NCBI GenBank assembly: GCA_934502905.1
Contig: CAKSVK010000002.1
Location: 7,949 to 71,948 of the forward strand
Length of the DNA stretch: 64,000 nt
Direction: 5' to 3'
Source: an uncultured Chitinophagaceae bacterium
GTDB taxonomy: Bacteria > Bacteroidota > Bacteroidia > Chitinophagales > Chitinophagaceae
The position numbers and the translations under genes were made by a program. This document shows, one piece after another, positions 17,503 through 26,259 of this stretch (positions within the stretch are counted from its first letter, which is position 1; each line of letters opens with the position of its first letter). The notes below the pieces were generated by a model. It worked only from the letters and a program-made list of their open reading frames with translations. It was not told where the DNA came from and made no database searches.

Positions 17503-18195
17503 ATGTCTGTGCCATTGTTTTATACAGAGACAGATGAACCGACCGATATCATTATGCTGGATGAAGCTGCTTCCAGGCATATCAACCAGGTATTACGCAT
17601 GAAAAAAGGGGAAGCTTTACTGTTAACCAACGGTAAAGGAAAAAAGATTTCGGCTGCCATACAGGACCAGGGAAAAAAAACATGTACGGTTGCTGTAGAA
17701 AATATAACCCATATAACAAAGCAGGAACCTTCCGTTACTATTGCTATTTCTCTTATCAAGAATACGGGACGTTTTGAGTGGTTCCTGGAAAAAGTGACGG
17801 AAATGGGCGTCACCTGCATCGTCCCTTTAATTTGTGAAAGGACAGAAAAGACGCATTTCCGGCCAGACAGAATGAAGAATATACTGGTAAGCGCTATGAT
17901 ACAGAGCCAGCAGTATTGGCTACCCGCATTGCCTGATCCCGTACAGTTTAAACAGTGGGTATCACAGGCTGCCGCCGATAAAAAATGGATTGCCCATTGT
18001 ATGGATGCAAATAAGCAGAAGATGCAGTCCCCTTCCGGCAGTAGCATCATTTGTATAGGTCCGGAAGGAGATTTCACAGCGTCGGAGGTAGAGATGGCTT
18101 TAGAAAACGGCTTTGAACCAGTGACGCTGGGCGACAACAGGTTGCGTACAGAAACAGCCGGAATGGTAGCGGCAGCGTTATTGAGATTGGGGTAG
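17503..18195 (+). CDS. rsmE: 16S rRNA m3U1498 methyltransferase
   Basis: A 230-residue SPOUT-family methyltransferase. A frame opens at a TTG (17485), but the ATG at 17503 gives the normal family N-terminus (MSVPLFYTE), so I use it. The N-terminal PUA-like part contains HINQVLRMKKGE. The C-terminal knotted SAM-binding part has CIGPEGDFTASEVE and LGDNRLRTETAG, the usual RsmE signatures. It methylates N3 of U1498 in the 30S subunit. It appears to be an independent housekeeping gene. Confidence 0.93.
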   Translation: MSVPLFYTETDEPTDIIMLDEAASRHINQVLRMKKGEALLLTNGKGKKISAAIQDQGKKTCTVAVENITHITKQEPSVTIAISLIKNTGRFEWFLEKVTEMGVTCIVPLICERTEKTHFRPDRMKNILVSAMIQSQQYWLPALPDPVQFKQWVSQAAADKKWIAHCMDANKQKMQSPSGSSIICIGPEGDFTASEVEMALENGFEPVTLGDNRLRTETAGMVAAALLRLG

Positions 18196-18204
18196 GCAGT
18201 TCCG

Positions 18205-18552
18205 TTAAACAATAAAAGGGATCAATCTGTAGCTTCTGGTTTTGTAATGGTTGTATTCCGGGAACTTTGCCGATAACAGTTGTTCTTCGTACTGAAGCTT
18301 GAGGATCAGTACGACAACCAGTGCAACATATACCATCAGTCGCCACCAGGCGGGATCCGTTATCAACAATCCGGCACCTCCCAGCAGGAGAGAAGTATAC
18401 ATCGGGTGTCGTATCCACCGGTATGGCCCCGCGGTGATGAGACGGGTATTTTTACCCGGTTCCGGAAAAACGCTCAGCTTCACTTTTGCCATCACGGCCA
18501 CTGACCATAACATCAATGCCAAAGACAGCAGTAACAGCAGCAGTGCAACCAC
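18205..18552 (-). CDS. Isoprenylcysteine-methyltransferase-like membrane protein
   Basis: A 115-residue integral membrane protein with the ICMT/PEMT signature GPYRWIRHPMYTSLLL and a C-terminal YEEQLL...FPEYNHYK segment that binds S-adenosylmethionine in relatives. Usual members are longer at the N-terminus. The frame remains open upstream to a stop near 18669 and encodes a further hydrophobic stretch (LVSLQLAGLTVLAA), but contains no ATG. The real start may be this GTG at 18552 or a rarer codon upstream. The substrate in bacteria is generally unknown. It lies downstream of the aldo/keto reductase on the same strand. Confidence 0.65.
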   Translation of the reverse strand: MVALLLLLLSLALMLWSVAVMAKVKLSVFPEPGKNTRLITAGPYRWIRHPMYTSLLLGGAGLLITDPAWWRLMVYVALVVVLILKLQYEEQLLSAKFPEYNHYKTRSYRLIPFIV

Positions 18553-18674
18553 CCCGTTTTTTGAAAAACTGGTCGATGCGGCAAGTACAGTCAGCCCGGC
18601 AAGCTGAAGTGATACCAGCGTTATGGATTTGTTTGTTCTGATGGTGCGTGGGTTTGAATATGTACAGAGTCCGG

Positions 18675-19592
18675 TTATAAACTTTCAAGGAAGCGTGCCA
18701 TTTTTTGCCTGCCGGTCTCATCCGGGATCCTGCCATGCCCGGCCATCATATTGTCGGCAGCATGCCTGGGATTGGAGGTACCCGGTATGACACAATTAAC
18801 AGCCGGGTGGGATATAATATATTTCAGAAAATACTGTGCCCAACTGCCGATATCATATTCTTTCGCCCATTCCGGCAACTGCCTGCCCTTCACCATTTCA
18901 AAAAGCCTTCCTTTCTCCAGGGGTTCGTTTATGATTACGGCTACACCTTTGTTTTTGGCCGCCGGTAGGATACTTTTTTCTGCGTCTCGGGTAAGGATGG
19001 AGTAATTGAGCTGAACGAAATCTATGGGGTGTTTTTCAAATATTTTTTGCAGGGAAGCATGCATGCCTGTAGTATAATGCGTGATGCCGATGTAACGGAT
19101 TTTTCCTTCCTTTTTCCATGCGGTGAGTGTGGCAAGCTGTGTTTCCCAATCAGAAAGGTTATGGATCTGCATCAGGTCCATTTGTTTTCTCTGCATCTTT
19201 TTCAGCGAAGCTTCCATCTGCCGGATGCCCTGTTCCCTGCCGCTGGTCCATACCTTGGTGGCATAGAAAAACTCATCCGGTGCCGGCAGCTTTTGGGTGA
19301 GCTCGCCGATCACTTCTTCCGCGTTGCCATACATAGGGGAACTATCAATCATTTTACCACCGCCTGCGATCACCTGCTGCAGCACTTCAGTTAAAACCTG
19401 CTTTTCCTTATGATTGTTTCCAACGTCAAACTGCAACCAGGATCCGATACCAACAACCGGTAGCAACTCCCCGGAAGAAGGAATGGGTCTTTTCAGCATT
19501 TTTGAAGGCGCTTCAAACGCAGTCAACCCCATCATGCCGAGCCCGGATGCGGTCAATAGCTGTATCGCCTGTTTTCTGTTGATCTTATTCAT
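18675..19592 (-). CDS. Aldo/keto reductase, exported-type N-terminus
   Basis: A 305-residue aldo/keto reductase. A longer frame opens at 19715, but the Met at 19592 follows TAGGCAGG, a reasonable ribosome site, and begins a hydrophobic N-terminal segment (KQAIQLLTASGLGMMGLTAF), so I start there. The catalytic tetrad is visible: Asp and Tyr in MIDSSPMYG, Lys in YATKVW and His in MQIHN. NADPH contacts lie in the C-terminal NCVIPGTSNPRHAADN. The leader suggests export or a membrane anchor. The substrate cannot be told from sequence. Confidence 0.8.
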   Translation of the reverse strand: MNKINRKQAIQLLTASGLGMMGLTAFEAPSKMLKRPIPSSGELLPVVGIGSWLQFDVGNNHKEKQVLTEVLQQVIAGGGKMIDSSPMYGNAEEVIGELTQKLPAPDEFFYATKVWTSGREQGIRQMEASLKKMQRKQMDLMQIHNLSDWETQLATLTAWKKEGKIRYIGITHYTTGMHASLQKIFEKHPIDFVQLNYSILTRDAEKSILPAAKNKGVAVIINEPLEKGRLFEMVKGRQLPEWAKEYDIGSWAQYFLKYIISHPAVNCVIPGTSNPRHAADNMMAGHGRIPDETGRQKMARFLESL

Positions 19593-19787
19593 CCTGCCTA
19601 AAGATACAAAAACAGCCGGAGCCTTTGCAAACAAAGAGGCAGCCTTACATACAACCTTGTTCCGGCTTCTAAACAAATTTGAACTAAAAGCATAAAAGTT
19701 GTGCCCGGTAATCATTTCCGTGTTCGCCGGGGCGGATGATTTATCCCTGGAATATGTTTGGGTTTGAAGCCGGTAGGCATGCGGTAA

Positions 19788-20633
19788 TCAATCTTTCAGA
19801 TCGGCGTAGCTGATCAGCCGGATATGTTTGCTTTTGATCAGTTTTTTGACGTCCGGATCAGTAAGCACATCGGTTACGCCCTGCCGGTCTTCCGCCACAT
19901 CTTCATAACCGATATGATGAATGGCACGCATTTCGGCATCGTCAAATGCGGGATGATCCACAAACATATAGGTTTTACCTTTCTCCAGCGACTCCAGCAT
20001 CGCGATAAAACTTTTCTTCTTTTCGGTGCTTGTCCGTTTGGGACCCTTATAGCTGGTTTGCTCCACGTTGTGTTTATTCATATCTGTATGAATGCCGTAT
20101 TCTTTTGCCAGTTTCTCTGTCAGCGCTTTTACCTGATCATCCAGGTGGGTACATCCCATATGCCCGGATACATGGGTGATCCGCGGGATCTTTTTCAATG
20201 CCAGCTCTATCTGCGCCCTGAATTCTTTTTCTATGTCTTCCAGTGTCCATTTATGATCTTTGATGGCCTGACCTGGATAGTTTTTATTGGGCCATACCAT
20301 CGGATAGAAATAACCATCGGCATCTTTCAGGGACGGACAGTCGCTGACGGGCCTCCATTTTACATTGTCCCATTCACTGGTAATGGCGAGATGTATGCCC
20401 ACATCCACTCCCGGATTTTCTGCCAGCAGTTTCACCGCTTCCGGAAACCAGGGGGCGGGCACAATTACTTCTATGGAAGTGGTTATACCTTCTTTATAGG
20501 TTTTGATCAATGCCAGGTTACCGCTATGCGAAAAACCCATATCATCTGAACGGATGATGAGCTTTGGTGGCTCCTGGGCGAAAGCCAATGAACAGCATAG
20601 TATTCCGGCAAAAAGAAAAAAAGTAAACTTCAT
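19788..20633 (-). CDS. ChbG/YdjC-family carbohydrate deacetylase, exported
   Basis: A 281-residue protein starting at the Met that begins a clean signal peptide (MKFTFFLFAGILCCSLAFAQ); a frame opens 33 bases earlier. YdjC/ChbG family motifs are visible: IRSDDMGFSHSGN near the N-terminus (metal Asp), DVGIHLAITSEW and ITHVSGHMGCTHLDD with the metal His residues. Characterised members remove an acetyl group from chito-oligosaccharides. Secretion here suggests action on extracellular or periplasmic sugar. It is a single gene on the minus strand. Confidence 0.8.
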   Translation of the reverse strand: MKFTFFLFAGILCCSLAFAQEPPKLIIRSDDMGFSHSGNLALIKTYKEGITTSIEVIVPAPWFPEAVKLLAENPGVDVGIHLAITSEWDNVKWRPVSDCPSLKDADGYFYPMVWPNKNYPGQAIKDHKWTLEDIEKEFRAQIELALKKIPRITHVSGHMGCTHLDDQVKALTEKLAKEYGIHTDMNKHNVEQTSYKGPKRTSTEKKKSFIAMLESLEKGKTYMFVDHPAFDDAEMRAIHHIGYEDVAEDRQGVTDVLTDPDVKKLIKSKHIRLISYADLKD

Positions 20634-20894
20634 AACATTTATTTTCAACCAGTTAAAATATAGCATTTGACATCCGTGTTGTTAAAGATATTAAACTATA
20701 GCTTCAGAGCTAAGTGTTGGTCCGCAGGATATACCCGGCATGTTATCTTCTTCTGAATTGTGCTCAAATTAATCATCATAATCGCTCGCCTGGTCTTATA
20801 TCCACCACCAGGTTGTCAGGGAGCTGGTGCCCTTTCCCGGTCGCTGGTATGATACATATTAAAAATACCACGTGCCTGCCGAAACCGGTAATGG

Positions 20895-23024
20895 TTAATC
20901 CTGCTCTATAATGCGGTCCTGTACGGCCACCACATTTCCGATATCAACGGTTAAGGGGATGACGCCCAATTGAACGATCACCTTTTTATCCCTTATTTCT
21001 TTTACGACGCCTACCTGGTTATTCTGGAGCATCTTTACCTTCACACCAGGCTTTATCTCTTCCCCGGTCTCGATGTATTTTGCATCAAATTTCTTCTGGT
21101 GTTTCTCCTTTACCTGCTTTTCCTTTTGCTTGAACAACAAGGCATGCATTTGTTTCATCAGCCCGTTCTTGTTCTCCTGGTCTTCCGCACGCCGCCAGTC
21201 AAAGATGATCTGCTTCAGCTTCCGCTCCATATCTTTCAGGTAAGCGATCCGTTCTTCACTGATCTTATTCTGATGCTTCAAAAGCTCCACCTGTTGCTGG
21301 TGTTTCTCCCTGTTGATCAGCTGCTCCATTTCTTTTTTCAGCTTCTCATTTTCCCGCAGCAGGTTATTCAGCTCTTTTTCTTTTTTCTCCAGCTTATGCA
21401 CATCCTGCTCCGCCCGGTTCAATAATTTATCCAGCTGGAAATGATTTTCATCCACCAGCTTTTTTGCCCTGTTGATCAGCTCCGGGCGTAAGCCGATCCT
21501 TTCTGCGATAGAAAAGGTATAAGAGCTTCCCGGTTTCCCGACGATCAGCTTATACTGGGGCAACAGGTTCTTTTCGTCAAACGCCATGGCGCCATTGATG
21601 ATGCCTGTGGTTTTGCCGGCCATGATCTTCAGGTTCAGGTAATGGGTCGTTACCACGCCAAAGGCTCTTTTCTTTGCCAGCTCCTCCAGTATCACTTCGG
21701 CAAAAGCTCCTCCCAGGTGCGGGTCGCTGCCACCGCCCAGCTCATCAATGAAAAACAGGGTACGTCCATTGGCATTTTCAATAAAGTACTTCATGTTCTT
21801 CAGGTGCGAGCTGTAAGTGCTCAGGTCAAACTCCAGGCTCTGTGTATCGCCAATATCGATCATCAGTTGCTTGAAAATGCCTAAAACTGAATCGGGGTGC
21901 ACCGGTATCAGCAACCCCGACTGCAGCATCAGCTGCAGCAATCCAAGCGTTTTAAGCGTCACTGTTTTACCGCCCGCATTGGGTCCTGAAATAACCAGGA
22001 TGCGGTTCTTTTCATGTAAATGTATGGAGACCGGGATGGTAGGTTTACTGGCTTTTTTATTGTATAAAAATAACAAGGGATGATAAGCCTGTATCAGGTT
22101 GATCTCCGCTGTATCCTGCACCACCGGGTAATTACCATCTACATCCAGCGCCAGCTTTGCTTTTGCCCGGATGAAATCGTATTCTCCCGTAATGGCATGG
22201 TATTCTCTCAGTAAGCGGGTGTAGGCAGACAGTCGTGCTGTGAGCTCCTTCAATATGCGGTAAACTTCCCGTCCTTCTTCATGCTCCAGGTCAAATACAT
22301 CGTTGTTCAGCTCAATGGTCTCCTCCGGTTCTACATATGCCGTTTTACGGGTATCGCTTTCCCCCAGCAGTATACCCTTCACCTGTCGTTTGTATTCGGC
22401 AAAGATGGCCACCACGCGTCTTCCGTTCAGGAATCCCTCTTCTATATCTGCTACATAACCGCTTTTGCTCCATTTGGAAACCACCCTGTCGAATACCCGG
22501 CGGAGCTCTGTTCTTTTACGGCTGAGGTTGATCCTTATTTCTGTTAATTCTTTTGAAGCGGAATCTTTGACATTGCCGGCATCATCAATTACTTCATCTA
22601 TCAGTTGTATGATCAGCTTTTCGTAGTAGGAAGCTGCTATTACCTTGTAAAGGTAGGCATATGCCTGTTGACGCTCCTCGTTGAACCAGCCAAAGATACT
22701 TTTGGCACTCTCTGCCAGCTTACGGATCTCCACCAGCTGATCGCTGTTTAACACCGCTCCGGGTATGCCTAACAGTTGCAGTTCTTTGGACAGGTTAAAA
22801 ACACTGTCGCCGGGGAAATGCATACCGTTTTGGATCACCATTTTGTATTCATGGCTCTGGTGAAGCTCCGGTGCTATAAATTCCAGGCGGGTATGAATAC
22901 GCAGGTTCCCCGCTTTTTCTTTGGCATAACTTCCCTGGCAATGGGCGACCAGCAATGCCTTTACTTTCTCAAATTCCAATTGTACCAACGCTGTTTCCGG
23001 GAAACACTTCATACTATATTCCAA
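20895..23024 (-). CDS. MutS2-family ATPase lacking the Smr domain
   Basis: A 709-residue MutS-family protein. It has the MutS core helices (domain III), an ATPase with Walker A ISGPNAGGKTVTLKTLG, Walker B FIDELGGGSDPHLG and the FGVVTTHYLNLK motif, then a long charged coiled coil (about 500-630). It ends with a small beta domain (GEEIKPGVKVKML). Typical MutS2 proteins are about 780 residues and end in an Smr nuclease domain, which is absent here. MutS2 proteins act on branched DNA or on collided ribosomes rather than in mismatch repair. A TACCTTTG promoter box lies just upstream. Confidence 0.85.
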   Translation of the reverse strand: MEYSMKCFPETALVQLEFEKVKALLVAHCQGSYAKEKAGNLRIHTRLEFIAPELHQSHEYKMVIQNGMHFPGDSVFNLSKELQLLGIPGAVLNSDQLVEIRKLAESAKSIFGWFNEERQQAYAYLYKVIAASYYEKLIIQLIDEVIDDAGNVKDSASKELTEIRINLSRKRTELRRVFDRVVSKWSKSGYVADIEEGFLNGRRVVAIFAEYKRQVKGILLGESDTRKTAYVEPEETIELNNDVFDLEHEEGREVYRILKELTARLSAYTRLLREYHAITGEYDFIRAKAKLALDVDGNYPVVQDTAEINLIQAYHPLLFLYNKKASKPTIPVSIHLHEKNRILVISGPNAGGKTVTLKTLGLLQLMLQSGLLIPVHPDSVLGIFKQLMIDIGDTQSLEFDLSTYSSHLKNMKYFIENANGRTLFFIDELGGGSDPHLGGAFAEVILEELAKKRAFGVVTTHYLNLKIMAGKTTGIINGAMAFDEKNLLPQYKLIVGKPGSSYTFSIAERIGLRPELINRAKKLVDENHFQLDKLLNRAEQDVHKLEKKEKELNNLLRENEKLKKEMEQLINREKHQQQVELLKHQNKISEERIAYLKDMERKLKQIIFDWRRAEDQENKNGLMKQMHALLFKQKEKQVKEKHQKKFDAKYIETGEEIKPGVKVKMLQNNQVGVVKEIRDKKVIVQLGVIPLTVDIGNVVAVQDRIIEQD

Positions 23025-23037
23025 TATTTAAGCGCGG

Positions 23038-23045
23038 CAAAGGTA
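23038..23045 (-). promoter_or_regulatory. TAnnTTTG promoter box for the MutS2 gene
   Basis: The minus strand reads TACCTTTG, a perfect match to the Bacteroidota -7 element. It lies 13 bases upstream of the ATG at 23024, giving a leader of about 9 bases. No TTTG was found at the -33 position. Confidence 0.55.
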
Positions 23046-23207
23046 AACAGATTTATAAAATCCGACTCCCGGCAGAAGTTAAAGCACACGGGAACAGGAA
23101 TGCCCTGGATTTTAACAGGTTATCTATGCCTTACAGCAGGATGATATTTTTTTACTGCGCCGAATAACCGATATTTGAATATTCCTTCATCTTTAAAAAA
23201 CCAGTCG

Positions 23208-23717
23208 ATGCGACCCATTCCAACATCTTATCCTCCGTTCGCAGATACTTATATTTCGCTTGTGCCGGAGGATGATATCAGGTTTGTCCTGCAGGATTCT
23301 ATTGCTTCACTGGAACAGTTTCTCGACACTATTCCTGAAGAAAAGGCTGATTACGCATATGCGGATGACAAATGGACCGTAAAGCAGGCATTGCAGCACA
23401 CCATTGATACCGAACGTGTTTTTGCCTACCGGGCCATGTGCATTGCGCGGGGCGAATCGCAGCCATTGCCGGGTTTTGACCAGGAAATATATGCTTTAAA
23501 TGTTGACGTCAGTTACCGTACGCTGGAAAGCCTGAAAGAGGAAATGTCATTGATGCGGGTATCGACTGCTTTGCTGTTTGAATACCTGGGTGAAAAGGAC
23601 CTGTTGCAGCAGGGAACCGCCAGCAATCATATCATTACCCCGCTGAGCCTGGGTTATATGATCGCCGGGCATTGGCGCCATCATGAAAAACTGTTCGTGG
23701 AACGATATGGGATATAA
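23208..23717 (+). CDS. DinB-family protein
   Basis: A 169-residue DinB/YfiT four-helix-bundle protein. A frame opens at a TTG (23175), but the ATG at 23208 gives the standard family N-terminus MRPIPTSYPPFADTYISLV. The metal-binding His residues appear as ALQHTIDTERVF and in HWRHHEKLF near the end. Family members are metal-dependent thiol transferases or S-transferase-like proteins; the substrate is unknown. It converges with the GH16 gene, 9 bases apart. It is probably a single gene. Confidence 0.88.
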   Translation: MRPIPTSYPPFADTYISLVPEDDIRFVLQDSIASLEQFLDTIPEEKADYAYADDKWTVKQALQHTIDTERVFAYRAMCIARGESQPLPGFDQEIYALNVDVSYRTLESLKEEMSLMRVSTALLFEYLGEKDLLQQGTASNHIITPLSLGYMIAGHWRHHEKLFVERYGI

Positions 23718-23726
23718 CCTGTTTTC

Positions 23727-24524
23727 CTACTCGTATACCCGCACATAATCCACCTGCATGGTTTGCGGGAAGATGTTGTCGTCAATGCCTTTCTGCCCGC
23801 CCCAGTCGCCCCCTACAGCGATATTCAGTAAAAGATGGAAACGCTGGTCAAACGGCCACTCTCTGAATGTTTTCTGTTCGTTGGGATAAGAAAAGTACAG
23901 GTGGTCATCCATATAGATATTAATGGTATCCTTTGTCCATTCCAGGGCATATACGTGAAAAGCTTCCGAAACATTGTCAGCAAAAATACTTTTTCCTTTT
24001 TGTGTGCCGATGGTATGATTATAGGCAGCCGTATGCACGGTACCATAGATGGAGTCCGGTTCATAGCCCACATGCTCCATGATATCGATCTCACCGCTTT
24101 CCGGCCAGTCGCCATATTTCCAGTCAGTCGGCAGCATCCATATCGCCGGCCATACGCCGGTGCCCTTCGGCAGCTTTGCTTTTACCTCGATCCGCCCGTA
24201 TTTCCAGTCGCCTTTGTTTTTGCTGATGAGCCGTGCGGAGGTATAATCAGAGCCTTCGTAATGTTCTTTCACAGCAGTGATCGTTAACATTCCGTTTCCC
24301 ACAGCAGCGTTATCCATGCGCTTTTCCGTATAGAACTGCTTTTCATTATTGCCCCATCCGTGTCCACCGACATCGTAGTCCCATTTTGTACTGTCCGGTA
24401 ACCCGCTATAGTCAAATTCATCGCTCCAGACCAGCCTGCGTTCGTTTTCAACCTTTGTTTCATTGCAGCTCGTCATGATTATGGCGCTACCTGCCATGCA
24501 AAAAAATGTTTTCAGCATTTTCAT
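23727..24524 (-). CDS. GH16-family glucanase lipoprotein
   Basis: A 265-residue secreted lipoprotein (lipobox MTSC, Cys20) whose mature part is a single GH16 jelly-roll domain. The catalytic ExDxxE motif is Glu145-Ile-Asp147-Ile-Met-Glu150 in PESGEIDIMEHVG, in the form with the extra Met that marks laminarinase-type beta-1,3- or 1,3-1,4-glucanases. WPAIWMLP and VGGDWGGQKG are also typical. It should hydrolyse beta-glucan at the cell surface or periplasm. No SusC/D pair is nearby, so it is not part of a classical polysaccharide utilisation locus. Confidence 0.92.
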   Translation of the reverse strand: MKMLKTFFCMAGSAIIMTSCNETKVENERRLVWSDEFDYSGLPDSTKWDYDVGGHGWGNNEKQFYTEKRMDNAAVGNGMLTITAVKEHYEGSDYTSARLISKNKGDWKYGRIEVKAKLPKGTGVWPAIWMLPTDWKYGDWPESGEIDIMEHVGYEPDSIYGTVHTAAYNHTIGTQKGKSIFADNVSEAFHVYALEWTKDTINIYMDDHLYFSYPNEQKTFREWPFDQRFHLLLNIAVGGDWGGQKGIDDNIFPQTMQVDYVRVYE

Positions 24525-24584
24525 TTGAATTTCGATTAAGGGAGGTCTAAGATACTATTATAATTATAATCATTTATTTGCTGG

Positions 24585-24655
24585 TGGCTCGCAAATGGCA
24601 CAGGTGCTCACAGGTATTGTTGTAGCATCTGTGTAGATCCGCATGATCGGTGAGC
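24585..24655. repeat. GCAGAT-type palindromic repeat, divergent copy
   Basis: GGCTCGCAAATGGCACAGG to ATCTGTGTAGATCCGCATGA resembles the element at 24741-24804 but is more degraded. Both lie in the 361-base gap upstream of the DUF1080 gene, which otherwise holds nothing recognisable. Confidence 0.5.
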
Positions 24656-24740
24656 AACCCGTTACCCGCTGTTTCATGCAATACACGAAGCCCCTTGATT
24701 TCTTATCCTGAAGGCAGGAAGGATCTGCCTTAGGTGAATA

Positions 24741-24804
24741 ACTCTCACAGATGGTACAGATATTCGCAGATTTTGTGATAGTGTCTGTGCAGATCCGTGA
24801 GAAC
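24741..24804. repeat. GCAGAT-type palindromic intergenic repeat, copy 2
   Basis: It runs from ACTCTCACAGATGGTACAG to CTGTGCAGATCCGTGAGAAC, with inverted ends (CTCACAGAT / ATCCGTGAG). It is alignable with 9145-9208 without gaps over most of its length. Confidence 0.65.
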
Positions 24805-24885
24805 TCTCGTAAATTTCAAGATATCTGTATCCTCTGGCGAGAAAAGAGGTGAAATGTAATATATTAGCAGCTTAAGCGCTTGTAT

Positions 24886-26259
24886 ATGATGAATTATCTA
24901 AAATTTACTTTCTTAGCAGCAGTTTCCGTTGGCTTATTCAGTTGCTCCTCAAACGAAAATAAAGGGGAAGCCTTGTTGTTCAATGGTAAAGATCTCACCG
25001 GCTGGAAGCAGATGGGCGGCGAAGCCGTATATACTGTGGAGGATGGTACAATCGTGGGTACTACCGTATCCGGAACACCCAATAGCTTTCTGACAACTGA
25101 AAAAATGTATGGCGATTTTGTGCTGGAGCTGGAAGTAATGTTACCTGATACGGTTACCAATTCGGGTATACAGTTCCGTAGTAACTACAACCCCCAGGCA
25201 AATGATGGAAAGGGCAGGGTGCAGGGTTATCAATATGAGCTGGATCCTGCTGCCCGCGCATGGACAGGAGGGATATATGACGAGGGACGTCGTGGCTGGC
25301 TCTATCCGCTTGACCTGAACCCAACTGCACAAACAGCGTTTAAGCATGGAGAATTTAACAAAGTGCGTATTGAGTGTATCGGCAATACCATCAAAACATG
25401 GCTGAATGACATACCAGCCAGCTTCCTGGTAGATACCGCGGATGCCACCGGGTTTATTGCGCTGCAGGTGCACAGTATCAGCGATCAGCAAACGCCTGGC
25501 ACCAGGATCGTCTGGAAAAATATCAGTATCCAAACGGAGAATATACAACCCACCCCGTTTCCGGCAGATATACATATTGTCAACAGGCTGGATAACCGGT
25601 TGACCGCCGAAGAGGAGAAGAATGGCTGGAAACTATTGTTTGATGGTAAGACTAACAACGGATGGAAAAGCAGCAAGGGAGATGAGTTCCCGGCCAAAGG
25701 ATGGGTGATTGAAAACGGAGAGATCTCTGTTGTGCCCAACATGGGTGTAAAAGAAAACAAAGGAGGGGATATCATCACCAAAGACACATACAGCGCATTT
25801 GATGTATCTTTTGATTTCCGGCTGACCAACACCGCTAACAGCGGCTTCAAATATTTTGTATATACGCCTGAAGGCACAGAGAGTGTAGTAGGGTTGGAAT
25901 ACCAGGTACTGGATGATGAAAACCATCCGGATGCCAAAAATGGCATTGCCGGCAACAGGACACTGGCATCTTTATACGATCTCATCCCTGCACAAAAGCC
26001 TAAGAGAGCTGTTAAGCCCGTTGGCGAGTGGAATACTGCAAGGATAATCGCGTACCCCGACAATAAGGTCGTTCATTTTCTGAATGGCGAAAAGGTGCTG
26101 TCGTTCGAAAGAGGCTCAGAAGCGTTCCGTAAGCTGGTAGCAGGCAGCAAATTCAGGGATTTTAAAGGTTTCGGAGAAGTTACCGCCGGTCCGCTGATGA
26201 TCCAGGATCACGACGATAAGGTATATTATAAAAATATCAGGATCCGGACGCTGAAATAA
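24886..26259 (+). CDS. Two-domain DUF1080 (3-keto-disaccharide hydrolase-like) lipoprotein
   Basis: A 457-residue lipoprotein (lipobox LFSC). The ATG at 24886 is preferred over the TTG at 24880. It contains two tandem concanavalin-like DUF1080 domains. The first (about 30-210) starts ALLFNGKDLTGWKQ and has NSGIQFRSNY. The second (about 245-457) starts KLLFDGKTNNGWKS and has NSGFKYFVY. DUF1080 proteins bind or hydrolyse sugars, and some cleave 3-keto-glucosides. Two domains in one chain is a common Bacteroidota arrangement. The GH130 gene about 430 bases downstream may share a glycan role. Confidence 0.85.
   Translation: MMNYLKFTFLAAVSVGLFSCSSNENKGEALLFNGKDLTGWKQMGGEAVYTVEDGTIVGTTVSGTPNSFLTTEKMYGDFVLELEVMLPDTVTNSGIQFRSNYNPQANDGKGRVQGYQYELDPAARAWTGGIYDEGRRGWLYPLDLNPTAQTAFKHGEFNKVRIECIGNTIKTWLNDIPASFLVDTADATGFIALQVHSISDQQTPGTRIVWKNISIQTENIQPTPFPADIHIVNRLDNRLTAEEEKNGWKLLFDGKTNNGWKSSKGDEFPAKGWVIENGEISVVPNMGVKENKGGDIITKDTYSAFDVSFDFRLTNTANSGFKYFVYTPEGTESVVGLEYQVLDDENHPDAKNGIAGNRTLASLYDLIPAQKPKRAVKPVGEWNTARIIAYPDNKVVHFLNGEKVLSFERGSEAFRKLVAGSKFRDFKGFGEVTAGPLMIQDHDDKVYYKNIRIRTLK

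Noticed and set aside
17520-18212. 230-codon minus-strand frame
   Set aside because: It is antisense to rsmE, which has clear SPOUT methyltransferase motifs.
18452-18736. 94-codon minus-strand frame between the aldo/keto reductase and the ICMT-like gene
   Set aside because: It overlaps the end of one gene and the hydrophobic start of the other in a different frame, and has no membrane or enzyme pattern.
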